Shown here: piece after piece, positions 33,401-47,000 of the stretch
Numbering within the stretch: the first letter of the stretch is position 1
Layout: every line of letters starts with the position of its first letter
Origin: Dermanyssus gallinae
Taxonomy: Eukaryota; Arthropoda; Arachnida; Mesostigmata; Dermanyssidae
DNA: 64,000 nt
NCBI GenBank assembly: GCA_003439945.1
Contig: QVRM01006416.1
Span: forward strand, 1,316,001-1,380,000
Reading direction: 5' to 3'
The notes under the pieces: model-generated
Seen by the model: the letters and a program-made list of their open reading frames with translations, nothing else
The model's database searches: none
What the model was told of the DNA's origin: nothing
Made by a program: the position numbers and the translations under genes

Positions 33401-35157
33401 ATAAAATAGACTACTATTTTATTAAGACGCGCCAAACACAGCCGCCCTCACCAGGCAAGTAGTCCAACCGATAAAACTGTGCTCTTGCCGCAGAATTTAA
33501 GAAACATCTGACCTTACCTTCGAGCCAATCTCAATCCAAGAGGTCAGAATCGTGGCAAAACGCATACTGCCAGAAAAGAATCGGGTCCCTTGCAAGCAGT
33601 ACGCATACCTTCAAAGAACCACCCAAAGGTATTTAAACCCGTGATGAATAAAATGCGCACCAGCGCACACGATCATAGGCCCAGGAAAACGGCACGTTTG
33701 ATCTTTAAAAGAAACCCGGTAAACCTCAAGGAGATCCCTCGGCATAACGCCCTACATGTATGCTCTCCTGTCTATCTAAAGCTGAGGACGTTATTAATGG
33801 ACGACTAGTATTAGAAAAACCAGCACTGTTTCCAATGTTGCCTATCACAACACCGAGCACATGTTTTGGTTCAGTATTGCTAAGTGAGTTTATCGTTTTT
33901 AAAGTATTAATAGGATTTAAACGATTGTCTGTACGCTCGAATAATTAATAAACATCTAGATTTTCATAGCAAACCTGGTGTTCTTTATTAATATTGTTCT
34001 GCCGCTTCTTTTGAAGGGGTTTAGGCAACGTATGCATAATACCGTTGCACTTTGTTATATGGCTACACAGTGTTGCCTCGAATACGTGTGCTTTTATTAA
34101 GCATAATTCCAATCAGTGCCCTTTTTTAGCGTACGGAAAAACCAGGTCTTGAGAATCAAGCAATTTAATTCAAATATCAATATAGTTTCTCGCTAAGCAT
34201 ATTATCAGAAAAGTCAAACGATATCGCCATATCTTCAATTAAGGTACATTAGTGTACAGTGGCATATGGAACCTCTGTAGCTAAGCCTGAAAACGCAAGG
34301 CTCTTTCCCGTCGATATTTAGGGCATGTCGACGAATAACGTGACTTGGTCAGTTGCTGGTGTTCGCCTGCAAACATTTAGTAGAAGCACGGAATTTAATG
34401 TTCAATAGAAGCTGTACAGTTTTATACAAAACAATAGTAAGAGCAGTTGAGACGATATTTGATTCCGGGCCCCTCACGTCACAATTGATCAGTGATCCGC
34501 AAGCCAGCGCCCTTTTAAGACCACAATTATTAAATGACCTTCGACGCACGAATGCCCCGATTGCACTTGGGACAATGCGACTCTAGATATAAGTTGGTTC
34601 TGCGATCTGATAATGCTCCCGCGAAAAGAAGAACGCGTCCCTGGGTACAATTGTTTCCCCTGAATACACCTGAATTGAGTACTAGCTAGCTGTTTCTGTT
34701 GCGTATAATAGATATCTTCACAGAAGCACACCAAGGAGCCGACTAAGTTGGTTCGCAGTACTTCTACGAGCACGCTACTCACATGTATCCGTTCTCTCGG
34801 CACGCTCAAGGAAAGATGTTCGCGCGCGCGATACTTTCCGAAATCGTAGGGCAAGCCACCTGCCCTATTCCGATAATCACCCGAAATGTTTGCCTGCGTT
34901 CTACTGTCCGTTTTCCAGCGTATCCGAACAAGCAACTACTAATTTTCAGCAGCAAGGTCAACGTTCAACATGAGAGCCCATTCGGCAAGCCTCCTCGATC
35001 GAGAGAGTACCCCTTCCTCGATAACGACAGTCAATCACAATCACACATTCACCCACGAACATACATATACGAGCGTCGTTAATCTGTAGTTTCCGCCTCC
35101 GATGATGACGACGACGACGACGACAACTGCAGCCCGTGAGACGGGCGCACCGTTCAC
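33401..35157. other. Intergenic DNA, no gene recognised
   Basis: No coding region or repeat worth listing was found. A (GAC)n tract lies at about 35103-35125, next to the candidate exon. Confidence 0.45.
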
Positions 35158-35261
35158 ATACTGTTGTAGAGTGGCGACCAACTTGTTGGCGAGGTTTTTG
35201 GCAGGGGCTCGATTTTCGTCATCCACGACATATGATCGGACGGACTCCGCCGAACAGACCG
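35158..35261 (-). CDS. Candidate internal coding exon (weak)
   Basis: On the minus strand the acceptor TTTGGTTTTGTACAG is followed from 35261 by an open reading VCSAESVRSYVVDDENRAPA continuing KNLANKLVATLQQY. A possible donor (TAT/GTGAAC) sits at 35157. The frame stays open further, but then enters a (GTC)n tract. The reading is balanced in composition and could form an amphipathic helix, as in a small secreted or regulatory peptide precursor. I do not recognise it. No partner exons were found, so chance is quite possible. Confidence 0.22.
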
Positions 35262-36033
35262 CTGTACAAAACCAAACGCATCTATCAAGGCAGGGCTATC
35301 CTGGTTCATTGGGACGCATTCGCTGGGCGTCAACGTGCAACCACTACTTCTTCCTGTTGTTTCCTGCTGATGTCCCGTCGTCTAACGGCGTTCTCTAGCG
35401 GCAGTTGCCGCTGCTGCTGTTGCTGTTGCTGCTGCTGGCGCAGTCATCAGCATTATTGTGTATCTACCACGGTTCTACCACTTAGCTGGGTTATGGTTGT
35501 TCGTGTGTAGCGCAAGCGAATTTTCTCTACGTTGAGGCTCGAGTGCGTAACCTGCAACCGCCGGAAGCCGGGCGCAAAGAAAGGGACGCAGGTGCCAAAC
35601 GTCTTTGCAAGCGCGAAACCCAATTGCCACAGGACGAATTCAGCTGAGCCTCGTCCTGTGCCATGGAGGCGGCAGGAGGCGTGGCTTGGCCCACCTCTAG
35701 CGCCACCCCATCTGTGCTGCGCCTGCAGATCGACGCCGACGACGAAGGCGCCTGCAGGAACCAATGGGATGGGCGGGTCAGGAGAACAGGGAGCTCTCGC
35801 GTTGATGCAGCTGGCCAGCCAGCCAGCCAATAGGCACTAGCCCGACAGCTCGTAGGCCCTGCTATGAATGGGGAATCGTGCGCCGAACGAGACCTGAGCT
35901 CCACAGCTTGCGCAGAGGCACTATGCTGATTCGCCGGCAACGATATTGCTTGCCGACGATTGTGTGCTCGCCGTGGTTACCACCGGCCTGCCACCGCTAC
36001 ACTTTGCCGACAGCAGCTTAACGTAAACTTAAA

Positions 36034-36112
36034 AAATGCGTACAATATTGTTCTGTTTGAACTGGTACAACTAGCTGTAAGAGTTCTTGTTGTAGCAGTG
36101 TGATATACAGAT
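36034..36112 (+). repeat. Dispersed repeat, copy 1
   Basis: GGTACAACTAGCTGTAAGAG and TTCTTGTTGTAGCAGTGTGA match copy 2 at 37994-38073, with weaker similarity on the left side. Confidence 0.65.
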
Positions 36113-37993
36113 TAGTAGTAGTAGTAGTAGTAGTTGCAGCCACAATGAGCCACGGGAGGCTAACGCATATTTTCTAAAAAAAAACAGGGCGTTTCCATGG
36201 TGAACGGGCAGAAGGTTTAATATAACCTAATCTGAGCGCTCAGTTTTCACAACATGTAACTGAGCGTTGTAGAAAAGCGCTTATCGTGGCAGCTAGTATC
36301 AGAAACTCAACACAGTTGTCTCAACAAAGTGGCATCCGTAGCTGCTTACGGTCTCCAAGTGACATGAAAACATCTTAGGATTTCGCATTTGTGGCAGTTG
36401 GATAGGGTGAAGCCAGCTTTCTTAAAGCGAGTATTTGGCCTTCCTGTGAATTCGCGCAACAGATTGGTATACGTGCTTGCGGGCCCAATATAATTTATCG
36501 ATAAACTTGTCGACCGCTTTAATTCACCGCAAACTGTCGCCTTGGAAACGTTTCGGCATGAGTATTCTCAAAAAATGTCTTTTTTGAGAGAACACCATCT
36601 ATGCCCCCTCTGATGCTCCGCCGAGTCTTTCCCCGCCCATTTCGTCACCTCACCACTCGCTACAGTGTTCACGAATTTTATCATCTACTATGCCGGTCTG
36701 CTGGGTTTCATGAACTCAAAAAGGACTGCAAATACCGTCGTTGTGACGGTCCGTGTCCCCTGTATCACCTACCCGATTGTAATCAATGAATACTCATAAT
36801 TCATTTTCGCCATGTTTGTCATACATATTATGTTGTATTTACATACTCAGACAGAGTGCCTTTTAAATAAATAAATAACCTAACCTAAAAGGCATGGCTA
36901 TTATCACATACGATAATGAACATAGAAGGGAGAGTTCAGGGCATGTAGCCAAGTTTGGATTTTACACAAGATAGCCTCTTGAAAATGTTTTATTGCGAAT
37001 AGTATGTGGGGTCGTCTAGATACACTGTGTTATGTCTGTAGCCTGTCGCTAGAGTGTTTAGGTTAAGCGTACAGATAAATGCCATGCTGATAGGGTCAGC
37101 TTGCTGGCGTCCGTCGAAACCTGCATGGATCCAAGTTTAAGAACTGGCAGAGCTTCCGAGTTAATGCAATGCGGAGTGGCGCAACGAATGCATATGTGAG
37201 GTTCCCTAAAGTTGAGTGTTGACTCAGTTAAGATGCCTTTTAGTTATGTTATTACATTTCACTACACTATATTGGGACCGAATCCCACGCTAGAGTTCGC
37301 TTATATTTATTGGTGCCGGTTCACAATATCCTGCTGCTAGATTTATGCAGTTAGCGTAATATCGGTCGGGGCTCTGGTAAGCAAGCTAACGACAGCTGCT
37401 CAAACACCGCTTGGTATATTGACTCGCGTGCGTGGAGTATAATCTGTATCCGGAGTCAATGGCTTACATCATCTTTAAATGAATGCAACAATGATTTCTT
37501 CACGGAAGGCGAGTTGGCGAGTCCCTAAGTTTAGGAGAAGAAAATCACAGCGTACATAATCGAACCGGAGCTCATGGAGATTCGCCCGAAGAGGGAGACT
37601 GGATATATTCGCCTTGCTCTGCTCGACCATGTATGTAGATGCCTTATCAAGGACAGACTGGTGCATCGTATACACGTACCGTACGGTACGCGTTCAGGTC
37701 TCGATTGTTGTACGCGGAGAATTACTCAATTTAGTATTTTTACTAATTTCAAATATTTTTTATAACTTAGTCGCATGATCTAAGATAAATGTTGTAATAC
37801 AAATTTGATGACGCCTTATGCCTTACGCTAGCGCCCGTTCCACGTTGCTAGGTGTAGGTAGTGCAGGGAGGCGTCGATGCGTCTGAGAGTTAATTGCATG
37901 CTACTTAGCACTAGCCTGCGAGCACAGCCGGCATCGTTACTGGTCACACGGCTGAACGGCTGCACCCTGAAGTAGAGCACATAACTAACTCAA

Positions 37994-38073
37994 ACGATGC
38001 GAACTATAGTGTTCCGTATTAATCGGTACAACTAAAGGTAAGAGTTCTTGTCGTAGCACGGTGACACGACCTT
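37994..38073 (+). repeat. Dispersed repeat, copy 2
   Basis: GGTACAACTAAAGGTAAGAG and TTCTTGTCGTAGCACGGTGA, diverged from copy 1. It could be an old transposon end. No terminal inverted repeat was seen. Confidence 0.65.
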
Positions 38074-38273
38074 GTTATATCCTCGCAGTAGTCGTTGCGA
38101 AGTGGCGTATGATATATTTTGTGTACACGTGCCGACGCGGCTCCCTCTCAAACGTGCCCAGAGATTTAGACATGGTGTCCGATCTCGGTCGAGGGTTCGG
38201 CAACTTCTCTGCGGGGAAACGAAACCAATTCCCACTGGGTCTCTCTTTATATTACTGTTTCTATTCTTAATTT

Positions 38274-38274
38274 A

Positions 38275-38343
<69 letters not shown>

Positions 38344-38352
38344 TACTACTAC
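38274..38352. repeat. (TTA)n microsatellite
   Basis: About 23 ATT units, then four ACT units. Confidence 0.95.
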
Positions 38353-38529
38353 TTTTATTCTCTTTGTCGTTTTTTATATTATTATTACTATTCGTAATTT
38401 AGCCCGCACCTAGCGAGCAAGGTCAGGGCTTTATAGAACGAAGGACACATAGTAGTGTGGGTTTTCTTGCGGGTTTCTCACATTTTATTTCAGCACTAAG
38501 GTGTCATACCTTCCACATGTTGATTACAG

Positions 38530-38975
38530 TCCTCAGCAACGAATCTGGAAAGCAATAAAAAAAGTCGACCGACCGCCCACACCCGCGTGCCAAGGTAAGT
38601 CCTCTACTAGGTGATGGGGAGCTTCATTAAAAGGCTTGATACAATTGTTGAAGACTGCGTACGGAGGGACCCAGGGTTTTGCCAACACTCGCCCAACTGC
38701 CGGCTGGAGAACGTGCATTGAGTCGTGCGCACCTCGGCTCTTCCTGACCTCGATTTGCAATCCGGCAATAGGATCTTTTTTCTCGACAGCTAGAAGCATT
38801 CTTGCGATAATCAACTCTGCTGCGAAGATCTTCTGAAGTGTGCGCTCGATTGCGATGCCCCAATAGAGATTCGGACTTTCCACATTATCGCCGCAATTTC
38901 TCCTGACTAACGAGGATAATCTGATCCAGGCCTGGTGTACTCGCCGTTGATCTGGCTTAACGGCATATGTCAACT
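38530..38975 (-). pseudogene. LINE family A, RT palm fragment
   Basis: The minus-strand frame stays open for about 146 codons. It aligns with the family A copies: YWGIAIERTLQKIFAAELII (compare YRRVASERTLKNICCVLIIR near 60890), then GAHDSMHVLQPAVGRVLAK and YAVFNNCIKPFNEAPHHLVE. The last of these is the first catalytic block (FIDFxKAFDxAP), with the catalytic Asp replaced by Asn. It carries only the early palm and no YADD. It is an inactive fragment. Confidence 0.8.
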
Positions 38976-40379
38976 AATGTGCAATGAAATTTAAGGATTC
39001 AACACACTGAACCTAATAAAGATCATCGATCTCGAGGCCCTTGTTAAGCGCAAGAGCTCTAAAGCCTCGCGACGTTTTAGGTACCAGGTTCGCGCAAAGC
39101 CCGTGCTCGTGTGCGATCGTCGAAACTTTTGTTCGACTATTACCGCATTTACGGCAGCTCCTAGGGTTTTACTTTGTCAGCATTTGAAAAATTATCCTGG
39201 GACACGGTGCAACGGGTCTGCGCGCAGCTTCGGTCTCAGCTTGACGCATTTGTTAAAGTAAACGGATACATATAAACAGATGCACACAGAGTTGCCGAAC
39301 ACAACGAATCTAAATCCTAGGTGCACTAATTGCAGAAATATGACGATTCTACTAGAGGCCATAGGTTATCTTGATTTAACTGGCCCACTCTGTATATACA
39401 AGCTTTTTGTCTACTATTGTAATGTTTGAATGCTCAAAGTGTTCGCATTCGTTTAAAAAGGAACAACAATTGGTTATTTGTAAGTAAGAGTGTTCAATGT
39501 GTGCTTATACGGGGCGTGTCTAGAGCCCATGCCCCTCGAATCCACACAGTTTGTGTCGTGCGGATCGTGTCAATCACAGCAACCTAACTTAATCCTGATG
39601 AAAGAACGTTTACGTGCAATACAGCTGACTTGAGTGAAACTGTGGGCATCACGACCGGTGCTCCAATGAAGAATGATCGCCAGCGATAAAGGGTCTTCCC
39701 TGCAAAAACTTGCGCATTCCGATACCATCAATGGGGGTGTTAAAACTCCACGTTAAACTAAAAGGCTAGCGAGAAGAGAACTAACGGAGCACGAAAAGCG
39801 CACAAGAACAAGAATGCATTGTTGACGGAAGGTGGAGCTCGGTTTGTAGCATCAACACCGACGCGTGACAGAGGCTCTCCGGCACTAAGCGTAGTGCCGC
39901 TCAAGCAGCTCAGCTTAACAGCAGCGGCCATGCTGCCACAAGGACTGTTAGCAAAACCCTAGATATCTCAACATGTCTGGCCCTCGGTGCATTGAAGATA
40001 TACCACACGGTGATTTCCAGGCCCGTAGGGGACGGATAATGGTCTAGAATGAAAAACAACCGCCTTAAAAAACAATTAGAGAGTAGCACGGCTGGCGGCC
40101 AAAACGTCAGCTGTCCACGTACACACGTGGTTCGTCGACAGAAACATTTCTGTGAAGACGGTATTCAAAATGCGAACGCAAAGTAATGATGCCGTGTTCT
40201 TCGTCGTGCATGGTGACGGCGACTATGCGGAGTAGAGCAAGAGTGAACTCTGATCCAACGGTATCCTGTTTAGCCGTTGGGCTAGTGGTGCTTCCTACAA
40301 AATAGAAATAGTTATGGAGAACTTCCCGCAGATGACTAAACATATCTAGAGATGCTAATACGGAGATTACCGGGCCTCT
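38976..40379. other. Mostly unassigned, possibly LINE-derived
   Basis: No intact coding region. The last few hundred bases precede the family A copy in the right place for its 5' part, but no motif could be read. Nothing else was recognised. Confidence 0.35.
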
Positions 40380-41760
40380 ACGATTGCTTCTTTGGAACTG
40401 TGAGGGCGCTCAGAGGTTGACATGCTTACGTCGGTAAAAACAATTTCTCTGTGAGCCTCTATTCTGGTGTATCATGTTTCGACCTGCATATGTCAACCAT
40501 CGTGGGTGGCGACTTGAATGCCAGTATTAATGGTGTGGCTACTGACAATAAATAAGATGTGCTGCTCCAGTTGGTAGAATAGTTTAGTCTGAGGGTGCAA
40601 ATGCACGCGACACCATATGTGTATAGTTTATAATGGAAGAAGCACCATTAGCCAATTTTTTTGCAACCTTGGCGATGGCGAAGTTAAAAATGTTGATGTT
40701 CTCGAGATGGCTGTAAGGAAACACCCACCGATGTCAGGAGTTGCAAATATTCCTGATATTGGCGAAGAACAGCGACGCGATCAACACTTAGCTGCCACAA
40801 GGCAGGTAGACCTTTCACCTTTTGACGGTGGATAGCCTTGAGGTGAACCTAACCAAACCGGTATTTTATATATTTGTGAGACGGTACGCCTGGCCCCAAT
40901 GATTGAGCGCCTGCTCACATTGGAACAGGATACTATAAATTTGCCCCTTGAGATAAAAGAAATAATCCAGGACTTGCGTTCCCGTCCGAAAAAAAGAAAC
41001 GTGCACAGATCATATGCACGACGAGCATTAAGCATAGTCTGAGACCCTCTTCACAATTAATCTTTGTGATTTTTTAACGAGATCATAAAGAAGGACACAT
41101 ATCAGGAACCTGCTATATTGCCAGGCTTTCTCTGCCATTTATTGGCAAGCATTACAATGGCAGAAGAAACGCAAACTTATACTGCGACCCTTCCGGCTTC
41201 CGGAGACGTCGGGGAATTTGTGAGGCAATCCATGTACTTCAGCCAGAAATAAAACGAGCTGTGGCAAAACCCAATGATGCAATTTGTACACATTCCTTAT
41301 AGTCTGCGTCAAAGCCTTCGACAAAGCACCTTAAGATCCTGGTGAAGTCATTCTGACATGCAGGGCTTGGTAGTTCCCTTCTAAGCGTAATTCTAACCTG
41401 GTACAAAGTGAGTAGGATGTATTTCGGGTAAAGCAAGAGGTGAGAACCCGGCAAGAATACCCACTAAACTGCGTCTCCTTCACTTTTTGCTAACCGATAT
41501 TGTCGGCTTTATACCACAGGTGTACCGACAGGTCATAGCAGTTATGTATGCAGATCATGTTGTGGTTGCTTATCATGACCTGGGTGCCATCAAGCGCATC
41601 ACTTTTCTGGAAGAGGTCTTCCTTGACTCAAAGGGGCTCAAATTAAAAGCCACGACGGCCAAGCGTATGCGATTTAGAAGAGGGGGTCGATTAGCTGCCA
41701 AATACGTTATACGTTGCGGCGGCTAGTCTTTGAAATTTGTCAGCTTTTTCTGGTATAATA
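40380..41760 (+). pseudogene. LINE family A copy, endonuclease and RT remnants
   Basis: The order is a TTGGAACTGTGAGGG block shared with the 58-kb copy, an endonuclease remnant (MSTIVGGDLNASI, near 40495) and STISQFF (near 40645). An RT leader follows (LEQDTINLPLEIKEIIQDLR, near 40920), then VIAVMYADHVVVAYHDLGAI (near 41535) and RFRRGGRLAAKYVIRCGG (near 41670). The catalytic YADD reads YADH, so the second Asp is lost. Large internal deletions and stops are present, and the copy ends before the Cys-rich tail. It is dead. Confidence 0.8.
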
Positions 41761-42479
41761 TATCCACATATTACTAACAGTGGTTTTGAGACAAAAACGT
41801 CATATCAATACTAGTAGAGGTAGTTAACAACAATAAGAAAGTACATAGTACTGGGCGACACCTCTCTCACTTTCTGCCCACCACCCGATAGACGGGGGGG
41901 GGGCGTTAAAGTAAATACTTTGATTGATGCAGTAGCAGTAAATATAAAATAAATATTTTAAAAAATGACAAGAAAAAGTAGCTGCAAGAATTTAAAAACT
42001 TAAAGAGAGTAAAGAAGAAAAAGAAGACGAGAACAATAACTAATAAGAGTAGTATTAGTAATGATCACAGCACAGACTTTGGCGTAGGCGTGTTTGTCGC
42101 GTTCTGTCGGAGTCTCGTTGGCTTGCGACCTGGCACGCGAACGCAAGGCAAAGTAACCGAGAAGAAAGAATAGGAGAGGGTAAAGAGACGCAGCGCAGAG
42201 AGGGTAGGATACTCGACAACGGTGGGAACACGCGAGGGCTCGCGTCACGGCGTCATCATGCGGAGAACAATGGGTAGAAGCACTCTTAGACAGCAAGACA
42301 GGCAGACCTGGGTTATTGAGGAGAATAAACAGATAGAAAAGGCGACAGGTCATGTACCTTAACACTTGGTGAGCGTGCGTGTACCACTCCTGAGTCTTCT
42401 GTCTCAGCACAGCTGGCCAACTACCAATAATAGCAAGTACCTATAATGTATATACTCTCATATTCGCTACCACTGTATG

Positions 42480-42519
<40 letters not shown>

Positions 42520-44036
42520 GGAGGCGAGCACTGCCGAGTGTGCAAACGTATCGTAAATAATTAATAAATCATCACAATATTATGTGTGCACGTGTTTCAT
42601 CTCTGTGTGGATGCTAGATGATAAGAAACAGCTTGCTGTTCACATAGCAAGATGATCATCATATAGCAAGAGCAAGAATCAGACGTCAGTTAGCGCTGCA
42701 GCAGCAGCAGGCAACCTTCGTAGGAAAATCAGCCCTACTCCTTGCTGTAGATATGAGACCTGTTGTTGTTTCTGCTGCCGCTGCTGCTACTGCTGCTATT
42801 TGAGCGTGAGGTAAGCGTGTCCATGCGTGTACCTTCGGCGAGAGCAGAGTGTACTGGTATAGATAGGTAGACGCGCAACTAAGAAGCGACGGCAGACTCA
42901 GCGCCAACCCAACAGCGCCGGCGTCGGCGGCGGCGGTAGCAGTCGCAGCTACACCAATGCAGAGGCGGCAGCGGAGACGTCGTCGTCGTCACCGTCGTCT
43001 ATGTTGGGTTAGCGCAAACCTGGCCGTGCGTCGTTAGATGCTGCCAAACTGCTGGACGAACAGACGACAAATGGCGAGGTACGAGGTACGAGAAGAAAGT
43101 GGAAAAAGGAGGGAAAAGGAGGAATAAGAAAAGGGAGAAGAAGAAAAATAAGAAGAAGAAGAAGAAAAATAATACGACAGTGGCGACAGCAACCGAGACG
43201 ATGACGCCCATGAAGATGAGGAAGAACAGGAATAAGAGCATCTGAGGAAGGTCTAGACCTCTCGAACACCTTTGGCGCAGCATTCGAGAGGTGAAAGAGG
43301 CCTTTAGTAACTAGTTAAATTGAGGTTTGAACGAGAGCGCTCTCGTCGCTGACAGAGGGCGGACAGCAGATCTTGTCCTCCGCGTGCGTCTTCCGCACGG
43401 CCTTGCCTGCTACCGGCTGGGGTAGCGGCGCAACTTGCCTTCCCAATTCGCCAGCCCCATGAGCTGTGCCGTTTTATCAGCCGGTTAGTCATCACGGTAC
43501 CTGATTCTATGTGTCTATGTGCTAATCGATCGATCTATCTGCCTATTAGAGAGAAAGGGCGGAAGGGAACAACAGAGCAACCTTGAATTGGGTATAATGT
43601 TTGAAGTGCGTTACGCTTCATCTGCAGCGTCTGCAAGCAACTATACCGAAGATACTGACGTCCACAAGGTGACCAAAACCTGTTTGCGCCAGTGGACGAC
43701 AGGGTCGTCTAACGTGTTTCGACTGTAAGATGGATTAGCGTGTTCTTGTGATCTCGCGCGCTGGAAAGCGCCTGTGTACGTAGACAGCAATCGATGCTAC
43801 GAAGTTTAGTTTGGTAAAGTCACGGTGTATGTGCGAAGCAGCTGCTCACTTGAGCCATTAGCACGATAGATGCAGCTGACAAGTGTTAAGTGCCACCGTC
43901 GCTGAAGAATAGGAAGCTTGCCCACCGACAGTGACACGCTTTCACACGTTCCGTTCCGTTGCGTGCCGCGTTTACTGTGTGACAGTGCAGTGTGTATTAG
44001 TGGGCGGGCCGCTTGCCTCAATTTGTTAGGTTAAAG
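41761..44036. other. Upstream region of the long disordered gene
   Basis: No coding exon was supported. The stretch includes a (TA)n tract and GAA-, CGG- and GCA-type triplet runs (about 42690-43170). An acceptor-like TTGCCTCAATTTGTTAG lies at 44014-44030, just before the start codon of the next gene, so a 5' UTR exon may lie here. Confidence 0.5.
42479..42519. repeat. (TA)n microsatellite
   Basis: About 19 TA units with one CATA interruption. Confidence 0.9.
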
Positions 44037-47000
44037 ATGAGTTTCTCAAGCAGCCGTTACCGTTCGCCAGCACGGTCAAGCTATAGCAGCGGTGGCACGA
44101 CAGTTCTGCCAAAGCTGTCGACGTCATCGTCTTCGCCATCTCTACGGGCACGCCATGGTTATTCGCCTGCCTCGTACGGAGCGTCATCGTCGTCGTCGGC
44201 AACGACATTGGGTGGCTCGCATGCTTTAGGCTCGCATCGGTACAGCCCACCGATACTGCAATACACTAGTCATAGTAGTAGTAATGCGTGCGGAAAGAAC
44301 GGCAGCGGCAGCAGCAGCAGCACCAGTTCCACCAGCTGCAGTAACAGATTTCCGAAGTCCGCTACCAACTATGTGCCCTCGTCTTATCCGTACAGCAACC
44401 CTTACCGTGATTCGACATGGTCGTCCTACTACACAACGGCGCCGTGCAGCACCAACAACTGGTACGAGGCGTACAAGCCGACCGTTCGCCAACGGCCGAG
44501 CTTTTCGTCGTCCGACGCCTGCACGACGCCCTCATCTTCGTCGCGGCGCTCGAGTGCGGTCAGCGTCGGCATGTCGCCCCGCCAATCGCTAACCGAGAGT
44601 GACGATGTCAGCCAGCGACTGGCCGCCGAGAGTCATGGCACGCTTAGCCGCCAGCGGAGGACGGTGAAGTTCGTCGAGCCCAAACGCAGGGACTCGATAC
44701 CGCTCGACCTCGGCAAGATCTGCAGGCAGAGCGAGAGCGCCATAGCGCGCGACCTCATGCACGACGACGATGATGATGGTGCTGCTGCTGCAGGGAGCGA
44801 CGGCGCTGCGGAAGGCGATGCCGATGTGCAGCGATCGCCACGACGATCCCCTGCGCGCAGGCCGAGCAGCACCGCCGAGACGATTCCCGAAGAGGAGGCG
44901 CGGCACGATGAGCGTGGCGTCGCCTCCGACTGCCTAGATGTTGAACGGCCCTCCCGGCCGAGGAGAAGATCTCAAGACCCGCCGGGCCGCGACGAACGAA
45001 AGACGCGAAGGGTGTCGATGGACATATCAGACGTCATCAACGAGGAAGAGGTTCAGTCGAAGACAGCCAGTGACGAGGTTTTGCAGCCATCGAATGGTAG
45101 TAGCACTATTACTGAGAGGAATAAGGGTCGTAACCATCATCCTCCAGTTGGGCCAGCCTTAGCCCCCCACATTGGTGACAACGCGCTCGGAGGCGCACAC
45201 AATGAATTGGGCCTTCCGCGTCTACCGAACGACATAGACCAGTCTAGTGCACCGGCGCAGAATTCCAAACGAGCAGAGCTCGATGGGCCTCACGCTGAAC
45301 ACGCCTCTGTTTCCATGTCGGCAACAAATAAGCGTTTGCTAATACCTGACACTGATCCCAGTCCATCGGCTCATGGTGTACGTACTGGCGTTGTGGAGGC
45401 TGCACAGGAAAAGGGAGATAGAGCTGCACGCGTGGAACTTTCAAATCAGTCATTAGAAACGACTCAGATGAATAAAACTCATTGTGGTAGTAATAGTGAG
45501 ACTAAGACAACACCCAAATCAGGTGACACAAAAGCAGCAAATGTTAGCCACATAACAGAACATAGCTCCACAACCGACCCTAAAAAACGTTATACTGCCA
45601 ATCAATCCTATATGGCGACAGCAAAGCGTGACGAGTTGTCGTCGAAGCCTACTGTTAAATGCAATGGTCCTCTAGAAGTTGAGGCTCAAAGGCAGGCAAA
45701 AACAGTCTCTCCTATAACTGCGTCGGACAGTGGTAATCAAAAAGAAACTAAGCTCGATCAAGCTAACACTACTCATAATAAGATGGAAACAATTCCAAAA
45801 ACGAATTTAGGAAAAGCGGATATAGGGTCTGTACGGACAGACATGGTTCAGAAAGGGTCAGAATCTGGGTCTGAGAAATGTGGCTCACTTAGTGAAGTGC
45901 GTAAACATTGTGAGAAAGTCAAAACCTACACTGACAGTGTTGAAGTGACAAGTCCCCATGTCGACAAAAATGCCTCCACGGAAAAACCGACAATGAAACG
46001 CCAAGTTCGGGCCGTGATCGAAGTTGCAAAGCCCAGCTGTGAAAAAGTTGTACATGTTGAAAAGGCGAAAACCGATTCTACCTTGATATCTAAAGTAACG
46101 AGCGCCGGTATCGAAGATTCGAAACAGCCCGACGTGTCGAGCTGTGTCAGTGTCGAGAAATCTAAACGCCCAGAGAAAGTCCTAAAACAGCTCACAGATG
46201 AATTGTCAAAACAAAAGACCGAAGCCGAGAAACGCGACCGGAGAGAGCACACGACACTGCGTGTATCAGAAAAACAAAATCAAATCGAAGAAAACCCCAC
46301 GCAAACCATCAATAATCAAAATCAACTACTAAAGGGAGACGAGCGACAATCAGACGCAACGCGTCTGACGGAAGGTGGAATTAACCAGAAGATGGAAAAG
46401 ACCAAAATGATTCTTGAGCTACCCGCAAGCCAGGGCACGCAGTCAGTTCATACGGATCCCAAGCCAGCGGACAAGATCAGAGCAGCTGCAAATGGGCAAA
46501 ATAAGAACAGTCCTAGTCGCGCAGGCACATCTATAGAGACGGCCAAAAAGGAACGCGGCGGCCAAGGCGTCACCGATGTTTTAAAACCTAGCCATGGAAG
46601 ACTTCCGAATAGGGACAAGACAAACCTAGACGGTACTCGGAGCCCACCATTAACGAACAGTGCTAAACCTGTTGAAGATCTTCATGTATTACATTCCGTC
46701 AGCACTGAAAAGTCCAAGCCGATGGAAGAAAGTCCCCGACAGGTGACAGATGGTCACAAGCCGGTCAAACAGGGCAGCACCCCCGAAGTGAAGGAACATC
46801 GTGAACAAATGCAGACGATGATACACCCATTAGATGCACCAAAGCAAGCAGCAGATGAACCGAAGAGGAAAAGCAATGAACAGCAGAACCAGTTGAAAGA
46901 AAATCAGAAAACGTGCACTGCATTGACTTCTACGGCATCAGACACATCTAAGCAGATGCGGGAGAAAACAAATCAGAATTATGAACAATCGACCAATCAA

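Larger units (their letters stand above)
35262..38529. other. Intergenic DNA, no gene recognised
   Basis: The stretch holds a CpG-rich block at about 35520-35960 with CCAAT-type motifs and a GCCA tetranucleotide run near 35812. It also holds (AGT)n near 36113-36135, one pair of diverged dispersed repeats and a (TTA)n tract. The GC-rich block is promoter-like, but no gene start was found beside it. Confidence 0.5.

Noticed and set aside
36601..36789. A 62-codon plus-strand frame with a Cys-rich end followed by AATAAATAAATAA
   Set aside because: No splice acceptor or family resemblance could be found. It may be a retroposon tail, but the evidence is insufficient.
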